Source: a virus. Taken from it: a stretch of DNA of 36,432 nucleotides. Both the position numbers and the translations under genes were made by a program. Numbering within the stretch: the stretch's first letter is position 1; each line of letters starts with the position of its first letter. The stretch spans positions 1 to 36,432 of IMG/VR virus record IMGVR_UViG_3300043100_000046; one strand, given 5' to 3'. Under the pieces are notes generated by a model. It worked only from the letters and a program-made list of their open reading frames with translations. It was not told the DNA's origin and did not search any database. Below are positions 15,898 to 24,574 of this stretch, piece after piece.

Positions 15898-16812
15898 ATG
15901 CCAGTCGCACTCTCATCGATCCACGACATGCTGCTGCCGGGGCTACGCGCGGTCACCGGCAAATACCAGCAAATCCCCCGCCAATACGACAAGATATTCC
16001 AATACATCAAGTCGGAGCAGGCGGTCGAGCGCACGATTGAAAACCGTTACCTGCCCTTGGCGCGACTGAAGAATGAAGGCGCCACGACGGTTTTCGACAA
16101 CCGCGCCGGTCAGCGTTTCACGTGGAACCAATCGCATCTGGAAATCGCCCTCGGCTACGCGATCACCCGGCCGGCGATTGACGACAACCTCTACAAGACC
16201 CAGTTCAATCCGTCGAACCTCGGTCTGCAAGAGAGCTTCAACCAGACCAAGGAAATCTACGCCGCCTCGGTCTTCAATCTCGGCTTCGTCTACCAGCAGG
16301 CCGTCGGCGGCGACGGTCAGCCGTTGTTCTCGACGGTTCACCCGATCGACGGCGGTTCCTACGCCAATGCCTTCACGACCGCAGCCGATCTGTCCGAGAC
16401 GACACTGCTGTCGGCAATGATCTCGATCCGCCGTCAGTTTGTCGATCAAGCGGCATTGAAGCTCTATGCGCGCGCCAAGATGCTGCTGATCCCACCGGAA
16501 CTCGAACCAGTGGCGATCCGGCTATTGGAGACCCAACTGCGGCCCGGCACTGGCGACAACGATGTCAATGCCATCCGCTCAACCACTGGCGGTCTAAAGG
16601 AAGGGTATTTCGTCAACGACTACCTGACCTCGGCCTATTCGTGGTTCCTGCTGACCAACGTTCCGGGGTTGGCGTATATGGAACGTATCCCCTTCGAGAT
16701 GTCGATGGAGGTAGAATTTTCTACCGACAATTTATTGGTCAAAGGCTACGAGCGTTATTCATTATCATATTACAACCCTCGCTCTGCCTATGGCACCAAC
16801 CCGACCAGTTAA
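15898..16812 (+). CDS. Major capsid protein (Mu gpT-like)
   Basis: A 304-aa protein of the Mu-like major head subunit family. Supporting features are the N-terminal helix, the FSTVHPIDGGSYANAF segment, the AKMLLIPPELEPVAIRLLET strand-helix pair that is diagnostic of gpT-type HK97-fold capsids, and a C-terminal LLTNVPGLAYMERIPFE segment. It assembles into the icosahedral shell. It directly follows the decoration-like gene and shares its promoter. Length is typical for the family. Confidence 0.85.
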   Translation: MPVALSSIHDMLLPGLRAVTGKYQQIPRQYDKIFQYIKSEQAVERTIENRYLPLARLKNEGATTVFDNRAGQRFTWNQSHLEIALGYAITRPAIDDNLYKTQFNPSNLGLQESFNQTKEIYAASVFNLGFVYQQAVGGDGQPLFSTVHPIDGGSYANAFTTAADLSETTLLSAMISIRRQFVDQAALKLYARAKMLLIPPELEPVAIRLLETQLRPGTGDNDVNAIRSTTGGLKEGYFVNDYLTSAYSWFLLTNVPGLAYMERIPFEMSMEVEFSTDNLLVKGYERYSLSYYNPRSAYGTNPTS

Positions 16813-16911
16813 AGTTGCATATAGGCCGTGTAGGCGTTTGTGATTATGAGCTTGCACACGTCGCTACGCTCTGATAATGTATTGTCGTATCCTCATTTGG
16901 AGACGACGACG

Positions 16912-18198
16912 ATGAAACAGAGCACGCTTGGGCTGGAGTTCGTTCGGCAGGTGTTGAGCTATGATCCCGCAACTGGGATTTTCCGATGGCTGCAGCCCGT
17001 TAATCGGAACACGGCGATAGGTCAGATCGCGGGCGTTGTTGCGAGCAACGGGCGGCGGTACATAGGACTCCTTGGTGAGAAGCACTCAGCCCATCGCCTC
17101 GCGTGGTTCCATTACTATGGTGTGTGGCCGACTGGCAATGTCCGCCAAGAAAACGGCAACTACGACGATTGCGGCATCGGGAACCTCGCGGAAGAATCCG
17201 TGGTCGAAACCGCCCGTCGCGGCGCGATCCGCGTTTCGAACAAAAGCGGCGTACAGGGCGTAAGCTGGAGTTCGGCTAAGAAAAAGTGGGTTGCGGTCAT
17301 TACGCGTGATTACCGACGCGTCCACCTTGGGTATTTTGCATCGAAAGATGATGCGGCAACCGCATATGCCGCAGCGCTCGCAGAGATGCCAACGGGCGGT
17401 TCTACCGTCATCCCAGCAGAGACCATCGCGCATCGGCGTCGCTTACGGGCGATTTGGAAACGGGCGCTGCGTCAGCATCACAACAAAACCGGGTGGTCAT
17501 CATTTCCGGCATTCGTCGCCAGCGTTGGTGACCCGCCAGGAACAAATTTCTTTGTTCAACCTGACGACGAAGCGCAGGTCATAGGGCCAACGAATTTTCG
17601 TTGGGTTGAATTTATTCCAACCCCAAAATCAACCGAAAATCGGCGGTACCGTCAGCGTAACCGCGATGTTCTGCAGGCGCGCGACCGTGAGCGCAAATTC
17701 GGCGTGTCTGATGCGCTTTATCAGAGACTGCTCGTTGAGCAAGATGGTTTGTGTATCGTCTGCGGTGAGCCTGAGACAAGCGAACGTGACGGAGCAGTGA
17801 AGGCATTGGCCATTGATCACGATCATGAGTCCCTGGTCGTTCGTGGCCTTATGTGTTCGAATTGCAATCCGATGATCGGATACGCAAAAGAAAAATCATC
17901 GAGACTGAGGTCCGCGGCTGATTTCCTTGACCTAATACGGGAAATTTTCAAAGCTCAAGACGGGCGTTGCGCAATCTGCAAAACGTCAGAGCGGTTGATC
18001 ATTGATCGTACCCGAGAGGGTAATATCCGAGGACTACTTTGTGTGGGGTGCAAGGAGGCGCTGGTTCTCTGTGACGATAACCCCGAAATTATGGGCCGTG
18101 CGGTCGAATTCCTAGGCCGCTATCGGCGCGTTCCTGGGTCGTCAATCGAGGATAATTTATGGGAACCGCTCCCCGCTTCGGAAAAGGACGGCGCCTGA
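16912..18198 (+). CDS. HNH/AP2/Endo VII-like homing endonuclease
   Basis: A 428-aa protein; ATG 16912 has a GGAG site 9 nt upstream. Residues about 20-90 resemble the HNH_3 fold (SYDPATGIFRW, SAHRLAWFHYYG, NGNYDDCGIGNL). Residues about 105-145 resemble an AP2 DNA-binding domain (SGVQGVSWSSAKKKWVAVI). The C-terminal third has an Endonuclease VII-type motif CIVCG, then LAIDHDH, RGLMCSNCN, followed by a second, partly degenerate copy (CAICK, LIIDRTREGNIRGLLCVGCK). Such chimeric enzymes are self-spreading free-standing endonucleases. It interrupts the capsid operon and overlaps nothing, as typical for an inserted homing gene. Confidence 0.8.
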   Translation: MKQSTLGLEFVRQVLSYDPATGIFRWLQPVNRNTAIGQIAGVVASNGRRYIGLLGEKHSAHRLAWFHYYGVWPTGNVRQENGNYDDCGIGNLAEESVVETARRGAIRVSNKSGVQGVSWSSAKKKWVAVITRDYRRVHLGYFASKDDAATAYAAALAEMPTGGSTVIPAETIAHRRRLRAIWKRALRQHHNKTGWSSFPAFVASVGDPPGTNFFVQPDDEAQVIGPTNFRWVEFIPTPKSTENRRYRQRNRDVLQARDRERKFGVSDALYQRLLVEQDGLCIVCGEPETSERDGAVKALAIDHDHESLVVRGLMCSNCNPMIGYAKEKSSRLRSAADFLDLIREIFKAQDGRCAICKTSERLIIDRTREGNIRGLLCVGCKEALVLCDDNPEIMGRAVEFLGRYRRVPGSSIEDNLWEPLPASEKDGA

Positions 18199-19113
18199 AT
18201 GGCTCGCACTGATTTCACTGGCCCAGTAATAGCGTTTGGCAAGGGGCGCAGTCCTGGCGGCATTGGGTTTTCTCAGGACAACAACCCTGACGATCCCTCT
18301 CCGTCGCTGGGCAATAGGGGCTGGGGGTGGCTTGATCCACGTCCGCCGTTCACCTATCAGCCGGGGATGAGCGCGACGGAGCCGTTCTACGGGTTTGCGG
18401 CCGGCGAACTCACTCTGATTGACCAAGCGCCTTCAGCGTTGGCGGCCAACAACATCGCGGCATCGCAGGCAGTAACTGCCGGCACTGCGGCGACATTGGT
18501 TGCGACTAGCGGTGCCGGCATTACGGTCGGCGCTTCGGTGGTCAATGCGCTGACCGGGCAACTGGTCACTGGTTTGTTGGCGATCGACGGCACGCATGGC
18601 GGGGTGGCATTTGGTGCCAATGCTGCTGCCAATTCGTGGAATCCGGCAACGGCGATAAGCCGCTGTCTGGTTGTCGCTGGTCTTACCGGAACGATGCTGA
18701 TTTCGGGTTACGACCTCTACGGTTACCCGATGACGCAGTTGGTGACGGGCGCTGCAACGACATTGAAGGCGTTCAAGTACGTGGCGTCAGCGGTGCCGCA
18801 AGCCGGGTCAAGCGGCAGCGCGCTGACGATCGGCACGACCGACGTATATGGCATTCCGCTGGCGGTGTCGGCTTTCGGGTACCTCACGGTTTATTGGAAC
18901 AACGCGCTGATCGCGGTTGCTGGGACGGGTGTCGCATTTGTCCCGGCGGTAACGACCTCGCCGAGCACCAATCTGCTTGGTGACATTCGCGGCACGCTGA
19001 ATATCGGCACCGGCACGCCGTCGAACGGCACTGTCGCAATGCAATTGTTCTGGCGTCCCAATGTGAATAATATGCTGACTCAAGCTGGCATCTTCGGAGT
19101 CCAGCAGGTCTAG
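18199..19113 (+). CDS. Virion structural protein (Ala/Gly/Thr-rich)
   Basis: A 304-aa protein starting immediately after the endonuclease stop, with no gap. The N-terminus (FGKGRSPGGIGFSQDNNPDDPS) is Gly-rich; the rest is a beta-rich Ala/Thr/Gly/Val series with few charges. It has the look of a capsid head-fibre or minor head protein downstream of the major capsid gene. Since the endonuclease lies between them, the original order was probably capsid protein followed by this gene. Confidence 0.65.
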   Translation: MARTDFTGPVIAFGKGRSPGGIGFSQDNNPDDPSPSLGNRGWGWLDPRPPFTYQPGMSATEPFYGFAAGELTLIDQAPSALAANNIAASQAVTAGTAATLVATSGAGITVGASVVNALTGQLVTGLLAIDGTHGGVAFGANAAANSWNPATAISRCLVVAGLTGTMLISGYDLYGYPMTQLVTGAATTLKAFKYVASAVPQAGSSGSALTIGTTDVYGIPLAVSAFGYLTVYWNNALIAVAGTGVAFVPAVTTSPSTNLLGDIRGTLNIGTGTPSNGTVAMQLFWRPNVNNMLTQAGIFGVQQV

Positions 19114-19215
19114 CCAATACCGCCGCCAATGCGGCAGTAGCCTCGCCCCTTTACCGGGACGGGTCCCAGCTGGGAAACCGGCGGCGCGGATCGCCGAGAT
19201 TGAAGGAGACTAGCG

Positions 19216-19614
19216 ATGGCCGGAAGAGGACATCACAGACGTAAGGGCGGCGAAGTTGACATGCCAGAGGAGCATGGCGGCAAGCCAATGAGCTACACGG
19301 CGGACAACAACGTCGAGAAAGAGGCTGAGGGCGAAGAGCGCAGCAAGGGCGGTCGTGCGAAGCGCGCTCGCGGCGGCGCTGCCAAGCATCACGTCGAGCA
19401 CCATCAGGCCGAGCATGTCGAGCACCACCACTACAAGCGGGGTGGCGGCATGAAAGAGGCCGAGATGGAAGGCGGCAAGACCAAGCATCGCCGGATGGAC
19501 CGCCCCGGCCGCAAGCGCGGTGGCGGTATTGGTGCTGATGCGACGCCACTGTCAACGGCGGCCCGTACCAAGCAAGAAGGCCACATGGCCGATAACGACG
19601 AACTCGCGTCTTAG
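19216..19614 (+). CDS. Basic His/Gly-rich small protein
   Basis: A 132-aa product from ATG 19216 with AAGGAGA upstream. Composition is dominated by Lys, Arg, Gly, His and Glu with KRGGG and HHVEHHQAEHVEHHHYKR stretches, clearly low complexity and disordered. It shares style with the protein at 9722-10801 and the next gene. A DNA- or capsid-binding disordered virion protein is a guess. Confidence 0.6.
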   Translation: MAGRGHHRRKGGEVDMPEEHGGKPMSYTADNNVEKEAEGEERSKGGRAKRARGGAAKHHVEHHQAEHVEHHHYKRGGGMKEAEMEGGKTKHRRMDRPGRKRGGGIGADATPLSTAARTKQEGHMADNDELAS

Positions 19615-19632
19615 TTGCGGCGGGTAATTCTG

Positions 19633-20079
19633 ATGGCCAAGAAGGGCCGTGAGGCGGATTGCGACGATGTGACTCTGCCGTCAATCCCAGATGCCCCTGG
19701 GGTCGGCAAGATGCCGCATTACAAGCGCGGTGGTGCTGCCAATGGCATTGGGCCATTGCCGCACTACAGCCGTGGGGGGAAAACCAAGCATGTTGAAGAA
19801 GACGGCGGCTCTAAGGGCCGTCGCCGCCTCGATCGCGGGGGATGGAAGAAAGGCGGTCGCCTGACTTACGGCGAGCGCGAGAAAATGCCCAGCAGTGAAT
19901 TTGCATTGCCCGGCAAGGGATCTGGCCCCAAGGGTAAGGGCGGAGGCTCTTACCCGATTCCAGACGAGAGTCATGGACGGAACGCGTTGGCCAGAGTCGC
20001 GCAACACGGTTCGCCAGCTGAAAAAGCTGAGGTTCGCCGCAAGGTGCACGCCAAATTCCCAGACATTGGCAAAGAGTGA
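19633..20079 (+). CDS. Basic protein with DUF6582-like C-terminal domain
   Basis: A 148-aa product; ATG 19633 preferred to a TTG at 19615. The N-terminal half is basic and Gly-rich with repeated HYKRGG-type motifs. The C-terminal 55 residues (EKMPSSEFALPGKGSGPKG, then YPIPDESHGRNALARVAQHG and AEKAEVRRKVHAKFP) match a short domain common in phage and mobile-element proteins (DUF6582-like). The domain's function is not established. The neighbours are virion genes. Confidence 0.65.
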   Translation: MAKKGREADCDDVTLPSIPDAPGVGKMPHYKRGGAANGIGPLPHYSRGGKTKHVEEDGGSKGRRRLDRGGWKKGGRLTYGEREKMPSSEFALPGKGSGPKGKGGGSYPIPDESHGRNALARVAQHGSPAEKAEVRRKVHAKFPDIGKE

Positions 20080-20145
20080 CGCACTGCGCTGTCTCGCAAT
20101 CGTCACTGGCATATTGGGTCAATAAATGATAATTAGGACACTGCA

Positions 20146-20574
20146 ATGAGTGATCCGCCCGACGCACTGAGCCAGCCGATCAATATCTTCAATTTCGGCA
20201 GCTACCTTGGGCAAGTGCTGGCGATCGTGCAGGACATCGCGCAGTCGGTTGCCGCAATAATTTTCACTCAGAACGAAGCAACCGTCACCGAAAATCTGCT
20301 GGCCACCAATCAGGCAGCATTGCAGAACCAGGTCACGCTGTTGACGCAACAGGTCGCCGCACTGGCAGCCACTGTTGGGAACACCGTCAATCTGCTGCTG
20401 GTGACGATTGATGGGCTGGGCAACGTTGCCACTGCCCCATTGCAGCAGGAGGAGATCACCCTGCTCGAAGAGATCGCGCAGAACGTCGCTCCAACCCGGC
20501 CGGTCGAACTGGGGTTGGATTTCACCAATGTCGCTTCGACCAAACAATCCGCGCCAACCGACGCGGGTCCGTGA
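20146..20574 (+). CDS. Hypothetical virion-region protein
   Basis: A 142-aa, mostly helical protein (residues about 15-95) with Gln/Leu-rich heptads (LLATNQAALQNQVTLLTQQ) suggesting a trimeric coiled coil. The last 20 residues (VELGLDFTNVASTKQSAP and a GP end) recur almost unchanged at the end of the next gene product. ATG 20146 lies behind a weak site. Function unknown; a fibre or assembly factor is possible. Confidence 0.65.
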   Translation: MSDPPDALSQPINIFNFGSYLGQVLAIVQDIAQSVAAIIFTQNEATVTENLLATNQAALQNQVTLLTQQVAALAATVGNTVNLLLVTIDGLGNVATAPLQQEEITLLEEIAQNVAPTRPVELGLDFTNVASTKQSAPTDAGP

Positions 20575-20592
20575 AGCCAATAGGAGCTTTTG

Positions 20593-21012
20593 ATGGCAAC
20601 TCTCACCACCCTACCCAATGGCCACTTGGCGCTGCCAAGCGACGAGGTCACCGCAATCGCTCTGGTTGCCCTCGACGCATCCGGCACTCAAGTGCCGATG
20701 CCTGCCAGCAACGTCTCGACGGTTGTAACCACCGGCACCTTTGCCGCCAGCCTCGGCGCCGCAATTGGTGTCATGCCGGGCACGACCAACGCTGCTGTAA
20801 TCCTGACCCCGCTCGTACTCGAAAGCGATGCGGGCAATTCGGGCGGCGGCATCGGGCTCACGATCACCGACACGGCCGGCTTGCCGATCACAACGGGGAC
20901 GACCGCTGCGTTGTTCGACATCGTTGTTGATGCGACACCGGCAGCCGAGGGTCTTGACCTTACGAATGTCGTTTCGACCCCGCAGACGGCACCAGTCGCG
21001 CCTGGCCCGTAA
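20593..21012 (+). CDS. Hypothetical Ig-like or virion protein
   Basis: A 139-aa product from ATG 20593 (a TTG precedes it) with TAGGAG upstream. It is a beta-rich Ala/Thr/Val protein with an Ig-like pattern (EVTAIALVALDASGTQVPMP, then VILTPLVLESDAG). The final segment LDLTNVVSTPQTAPVAPGP matches the tail of the preceding protein (LDFTNVASTKQ and a GP end), hinting at a shared C-terminal interaction tag. Confidence 0.65.
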   Translation: MATLTTLPNGHLALPSDEVTAIALVALDASGTQVPMPASNVSTVVTTGTFAASLGAAIGVMPGTTNAAVILTPLVLESDAGNSGGGIGLTITDTAGLPITTGTTAALFDIVVDATPAAEGLDLTNVVSTPQTAPVAPGP

Positions 21013-21019
21013 TCGGAGC

Positions 21020-21046
21020 GATAGGGCGGCTCAATGCCGCCCTATC
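21020..21046. terminator. Strong 11-bp hairpin after virion genes
   Basis: GATAGGGCGGC and GCCGCCCTATC form a perfect 11-bp stem with a 5-nt loop, eight bases after the preceding stop. No T-run follows, so it may be a rho-independent-like block on either strand or an RNA 3' end. Confidence 0.5.
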
Positions 21047-21060
21047 ACCATTCCAGGCCG

Positions 21061-21195
21061 ATGCCCGCCCCTCCTTCCCTCGCCATTCCGCGCCTGCGCT
21101 GCCATGCGCAGCCGTACCCTGCGATGCCCTGCGTGGCGACGCCACCGACCACTCTAACTGCACCCGTTGAGAGCGTCAACAAATCGCGGGATTAG
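21061..21195 (+). CDS. Possible short ORF, low confidence
   Basis: A 44-codon open frame starting ATG 21061 fills most of the gap up to the next gene (MPAPPSLAIPRL, and a tail VNKSRD). It has only a weak AGG ribosome site, and its Pro/Ala/Cys composition could arise by chance in GC-rich DNA. Confidence 0.2.
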   Translation: MPAPPSLAIPRLRCHAQPYPAMPCVATPPTTLTAPVESVNKSRD

Positions 21196-21204
21196 GAGAG
21201 CCTG

Positions 21205-21411
21205 ATGATCGGCTTGTTGATCCAAATTCTTATACTATGTCTTGTTTTAGGATTAATTTTGTATATTTTTGGGGCGGTGCCAATCTTGGCACCGTTCCGC
21301 TGGCTCGCGCAGATCATCTGCGTCGTCATCGTGGTGATTTTCCTGATCGAGATCCTGCTCGGCATCTCGGGTGGCGGGGTGAGCTTCCCCGCTTTCCATT
21401 CGATCAGATGA
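21205..21411 (+). CDS. Small two-span membrane protein
   Basis: A 68-aa product from ATG 21205 with a GGAGA site. Two hydrophobic helices (residues about 3-23 and 34-56) sit around a short PFRW loop; few charges. Holins and small membrane factors share this layout, but nothing specific shows lysis function. It ends head-on with the PurA gene, overlapping it by 8 nt. Confidence 0.65.
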   Translation: MIGLLIQILILCLVLGLILYIFGAVPILAPFRWLAQIICVVIVVIFLIEILLGISGGGVSFPAFHSIR

Positions 21412-22522
21412 CCGTTTCAGTTTGATCGCGGCGTGGGCCAAACCCGCGATAGCCGATCGCTAACCCGACATCGGGCATGTCGATCGTAACCTGATCGCAG
21501 CAGGTCAGGGCGAGATGCGCGGACGATACTGAGCGACCGCCAATCGCTAGGTCGTGGCTTACCCTTTCTTTGAGGCCACGCGGATCGAGATGACCAAAGC
21601 GCAAGGTGCCTTGGTAGGGATGACTTTGATTGGTTGCATCTATCGGGATCGGGTTCGGGACAAATTCGTTTTTGATCGGCCCAGCGCCGTGGCGCGTCAA
21701 ATAGGTGCGCGAGACGTAAACAACCTCAAGTTCGAGGGCGAGTGCGCGGGCGATCGGCACGACATTTTTGAGCCCCGTGCTCGATCGGGTCACATGCGGG
21801 AACTCGCCGTATTCCTGGTCTAGCAGCAACCCCTGTGCGCCCTCGAAGATGATCTGCGAACTCTGGATGTATTCCAGTCCCGCTGAGGGTACAGCATGAT
21901 CGAACTTCCGCACGGCGGCGATGAACGCGTCAATCCAGTTGTTGCCGAGATGCGTGTCGTCTCCAACCAGTGGCGGGACGCCAAGTTGGTGCAGTCGCGC
22001 GGGCATCCAGTTGTCGCGGATGTTGATCAGTTTCTGCTTCAATAATTTGTCAGGAGCTGACAGGTCGTCCTTTAACAGGCGAAACGCCGGATAGTTGTTG
22101 CGCTCGATGGTCTCGCCGAATCCGATCCCGCAACTGCCGTGTCGTGCGGCAGCGCGGTGGTCTTCGACTATTTGGTTGATCAGCATGTCGTAAGGTGTCG
22201 TCACGTAGCAGCGCGGGTCAGCCGCGACTGGGGGCGCTAGCCGAACCTCCAGAAACTCGGCGTATTCATGCCAAAACAAGATCGGATTAAGCACAAAGTG
22301 CTTGGCGAGGTAGGTCTTGGCCCCAGCGAGGGTGCCGGAGCCAAGATGGTGGAACACACGCCGCCGATCATCAGGCGTGACGACGGTGTGCCCAGCTTGG
22401 GCTCCGCCATTAAAGCGCACGACAGCGCAATCGGCCGAGAGGCCAGATGCGAGGTAATCAACCATCCGCCCTTTGGCCTCGTCGCCGTAGTTGGCCCCGA
22501 TAACGGCTGTCGCGCGCCTCAT
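21404..22522 (-). CDS. Adenylosuccinate synthetase (PurA family)
   Basis: A 372-aa protein that would join IMP and aspartate using GTP. The P-loop region GANYGDEAKG (Asp14, Lys17) matches GDEGKG of PurA, with Asp14 at the catalytic place; AGHT (His45) is the catalytic-histidine motif; GIGFGETIER and RTYLTRHGAGPIKNE also fit. It is about 60 aa shorter than bacterial PurA, notably around the substrate loop (GTLRFGHLD instead of GTTTGRxRRxGWxD). The phage family PurZ, used for aminoadenine DNA, is reported to replace the Asp with Ser/Gly; here Asp is kept, so ordinary AMP synthesis is likelier. ATG 22522 has a GGAGG site 9 nt upstream; it shares an operon with the VWA gene. Confidence 0.8.
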   Translation of the reverse strand: MRRATAVIGANYGDEAKGRMVDYLASGLSADCAVVRFNGGAQAGHTVVTPDDRRRVFHHLGSGTLAGAKTYLAKHFVLNPILFWHEYAEFLEVRLAPPVAADPRCYVTTPYDMLINQIVEDHRAAARHGSCGIGFGETIERNNYPAFRLLKDDLSAPDKLLKQKLINIRDNWMPARLHQLGVPPLVGDDTHLGNNWIDAFIAAVRKFDHAVPSAGLEYIQSSQIIFEGAQGLLLDQEYGEFPHVTRSSTGLKNVVPIARALALELEVVYVSRTYLTRHGAGPIKNEFVPNPIPIDATNQSHPYQGTLRFGHLDPRGLKERVSHDLAIGGRSVSSAHLALTCCDQVTIDMPDVGLAIGYRGFGPRRDQTETVI

Positions 22523-22537
22523 GGGTCGAGCCTCCAG

Positions 22538-23464
22538 TTAGTAGTTGAGCCTGACGGCTCCCTCGCGGTGCTCGCCGGCAACGATATCGCGGATCGCATT
22601 GGCGACCACGACTGACGTGGCGCCAGACCACGACCCGGCGACGGCATCTTTGTCGCGACCCTCGGCAACCTCGATTGCGGAGACGATCACTTCAGCGAGT
22701 TTTCTGTGATCAGCGAGAGGCAGAACATGCTGACCCAAGGTCTTGACCCATTCGCGGCGGACCTGATCGGGATGCGACCGCGCGTGGCTACCTTCCTCGA
22801 CGATGACGTGGAAGATGTCATATGTCGCGGAGGCCAATTTCAGGATTTCGGGTCCGGTCAGATCCTTGACCTCGTCGAGACCGAGGAATTGCTTGATGTG
22901 CTTGGCGTACAGGATCGGGGTCGGCTGTTCGTCGCCGACGGTGAACAGATACCCGCGTTTGCCGCGTTTCTCGAAGCAGTCGATCGAGGTCTTGGTTGCC
23001 GCGAACAGCCAAGCGGCGGCGTAGGATTCGTAGTGGTTGCCACCGCCGCCGCGCTCTAGGTGGATTTTCTCCATCTGCTCGACGAGCGGTTTGTTCTCGG
23101 CTTCGAACTGGGTTGCCTGCACCGGCGAGCGATCACATTCGAAATCGCCGATTCCCATGATCATAATGTGTGGGTCGGTGATCGGTCGGCGTTCGTAGAT
23201 CGAGGCAACGAGCGTGCCGAGGCTGTCGCGCGCCATCACGTCGAGAACTTTGTCCATCGACCCGGTGACATCGAGCGCGACGATCAGCGCCGTCGAGTTC
23301 GGATTGGACGCCGAGTCTCGCGATTCGCGCAGCTTGATATCGGCAGGCGCGAGGTCGGGGGCCAAGCGGCTCGACCGAAAGATGTGATCAACGGTCGGGT
23401 TTGATGCCGAATATGACGCTCGGGTGCTCGACCAAGCTTTCGGGTCCCACCTGCCATCGCCCAT
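22538..23464 (-). CDS. VWA-domain protein with MIDAS motif
   Basis: A 308-aa protein with one von Willebrand A domain. The metal-ion-dependent adhesion site shows as LDVTGSMD (Asp65, Thr67, Ser69), with further acidic residues in MGIGDFECD and FTVGDEQPT. No other domain is recognised. ATG 23464 has AGAGGAG 6-12 nt upstream. It is first in the two-gene minus operon with PurA, with a 15-nt gap to that gene. VWA proteins bind partners through the metal; the partner here is unknown, and a second VWA protein (Ro60) lies elsewhere in the window. Confidence 0.8.
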   Translation of the reverse strand: MGDGRWDPKAWSSTRASYSASNPTVDHIFRSSRLAPDLAPADIKLRESRDSASNPNSTALIVALDVTGSMDKVLDVMARDSLGTLVASIYERRPITDPHIMIMGIGDFECDRSPVQATQFEAENKPLVEQMEKIHLERGGGGNHYESYAAAWLFAATKTSIDCFEKRGKRGYLFTVGDEQPTPILYAKHIKQFLGLDEVKDLTGPEILKLASATYDIFHVIVEEGSHARSHPDQVRREWVKTLGQHVLPLADHRKLAEVIVSAIEVAEGRDKDAVAGSWSGATSVVVANAIRDIVAGEHREGAVRLNY

Positions 23465-23495
23465 GATTTTCTCCTCTGGTTAAGTGAACGCCTTG

Positions 23496-23523
23496 AGAAT
23501 AGGGTCTCTGTTGGAAAAATCAA
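23496..23523 (-). promoter_or_regulatory. Probable promoter of VWA-purA operon
   Basis: On the minus strand TTGATT (23523-23518) and TATTCT (23101 is not meant; 23501-23496) are spaced by 16 bp, about 32 nt before the VWA start codon. Weak to moderate match. Confidence 0.45.
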
Positions 23524-23542
23524 CGGGGTCGATAAAAAGGGA

Positions 23543-23571
23543 TTGACAGACCCTGTTGGGGTCGCCATCAT
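23543..23571 (+). promoter_or_regulatory. Candidate + strand promoter in intergenic region
   Basis: A perfect -35 TTGACA (23543-23548) is followed after 17 bp by CATCAT (23566-23571, four of six consensus bases). It would drive a short transcript ending at the terminator at 23739-23760. Confidence 0.4.
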
Positions 23572-23581
23572 CTCCCTCGTC

Positions 23582-23680
23582 ATGCAGCGAATTGCCGTCA
23601 CACAAGGCTTAGAACGAGCGGATCATCTCCGTTGGTTCGGCATGTGTGCGTACCCATCCTTGGGGAATCCGCAAGCATGA
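23582..23680 (+). CDS. Possible 32-aa peptide in the candidate transcript
   Basis: The frame begins ATG 23582 and reads MQRIAVTQGLERADHLRWFG, ending TGA 23680. Its ribosome site is weak. If the candidate transcript is real it may be a small RNA instead. Listed as tentative. Confidence 0.2.
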   Translation: MQRIAVTQGLERADHLRWFGMCAYPSLGNPQA

Positions 23681-23738
23681 GGTAGGGGTTGTTCGGCAGT
23701 TGCCGATAGGATCGCGAGATCGTCAGCCCCCGCCAGTT

Positions 23739-23760
23739 CCCCCTGAGCGGGGGTTTTGTT
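23739..23760 (+). terminator. Rho-independent terminator
   Basis: A CCCCC/GGGGG stem with loop TGAGC is followed by TTTTGTT. It faces + and lies about 170 nt downstream of the TTGACA promoter, with no protein gene directly before it. Confidence 0.7.
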
Positions 23761-23885
23761 ACCGGTGGATCACCGACCGGGATAGCACAAGGTGAGACCG
23801 CATCCTTAACAGGGCGGGTCACGGATAGGCGGTCAGGCATCGGCTTGATCGGGTTGTCGGCAGCGATCTATTTTGTGTATTCATT

Positions 23886-23953
23886 TTTCGCCTAACGTCG
23901 GCCCGGTGAAGGTTTCTAGGGCTGGAGGGCAGCGCAAGCGACGTTAGGCGAAA
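23886..23953. repeat. 15-bp inverted repeat, attC-like
   Basis: TTTCGCCTAACGTCG at 23886-23900 pairs perfectly with CGACGTTAGGCGAAA at 23939-23953. The arms contain GCCTAAC and GTTAGGC, which fit the RYYYAAC and GTTRRRY core sites of integron attC sites, spaced within attC lengths. The inner L-box spacing is irregular, so it may be just a strong hairpin. Confidence 0.35.
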
Positions 23954-23980
23954 GCGGAATACATGGGCCTGAGCTGTGGA

Positions 23981-24529
23981 TCAGCGGTGCTGCTTTGCAA
24001 GCAGATCGTCATGGGTTTCGACTACCCACAGGTCCACCAGTCGATGACTGCGGTGCACTTTGGCATGGCATGTTGGGCAGAGGACAACCAGATTTTCCGC
24101 AGCGTTGTTAGTTCTGTCTTTATCGCGATGATGGACTTCGAGAACGTCATCGTATGCGCAATATCCGCATCCGAAGCACTTCCTGCCATGCGTCTCAAAC
24201 GCCAATTTGCGATAGTCGATGTAATCTCCATTCCCATAATGGGCTGGTTGGATTTCTTTCATTCCGCCAATGCGCTGTGCTCTGTCCTTGCACTCGCGCG
24301 AACAGAATCGCAATCCGCTCTTCGATTTACGGAGGTGAGCTTTGTACCTTTTGAAGGTGTAGCCGCAGAAAGCGCAGGTTACTTCAACTTGAGCCCATCC
24401 GCGCGTTTGGCGCTGGTATTCCCAACCGCACATGCGGCTACAAAATATGCCTTGATTGCGGGCCAAATATTTGGTTTCAGCTAGATAGGGTTTGCCACAA
24501 GAGGCGCAGAGGCGCTCAATTTTCATCAT
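23981..24529 (-). CDS. HNH endonuclease (zinc-finger HNH)
   Basis: A 182-aa protein read from ATG 24529 (tandem MM start at 24529/24526; no strong ribosome site). It has a CxxC finger (CASCGKPYL), further Cys pairs (FCSRMC, CAFCG, FCSREC), and an HNH nuclease: KCFGCGY, LEVHHRDKDRTNNAAENLVV, LCPTCHAKVH. Such genes are usual selfish or homing nucleases in phage. It points away from the PD-(D/E)XK gene at 24636 and the tRNA-Val half gene between them. Confidence 0.8.
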   Translation of the reverse strand: MMKIERLCASCGKPYLAETKYLARNQGIFCSRMCGWEYQRQTRGWAQVEVTCAFCGYTFKRYKAHLRKSKSGLRFCSRECKDRAQRIGGMKEIQPAHYGNGDYIDYRKLAFETHGRKCFGCGYCAYDDVLEVHHRDKDRTNNAAENLVVLCPTCHAKVHRSHRLVDLWVVETHDDLLAKQHR

Positions 24530-24574
24530 CGAACGATACGTGATTTGCGCAGGACAATCAAGGTCCACCAACAC

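Noticed and set aside
21404-22522. PurZ (aminoadenine DNA pathway) assignment
   Set aside because: The catalytic Asp of PurA is kept (GDEAKG) and no DatZ, MazZ or DpoZ gene is in the window.
23886-23953. A true integron attC site
   Set aside because: Core sites match but the inner L-box spacing is irregular and no integrase or cassette array is nearby; listed only as attC-like.
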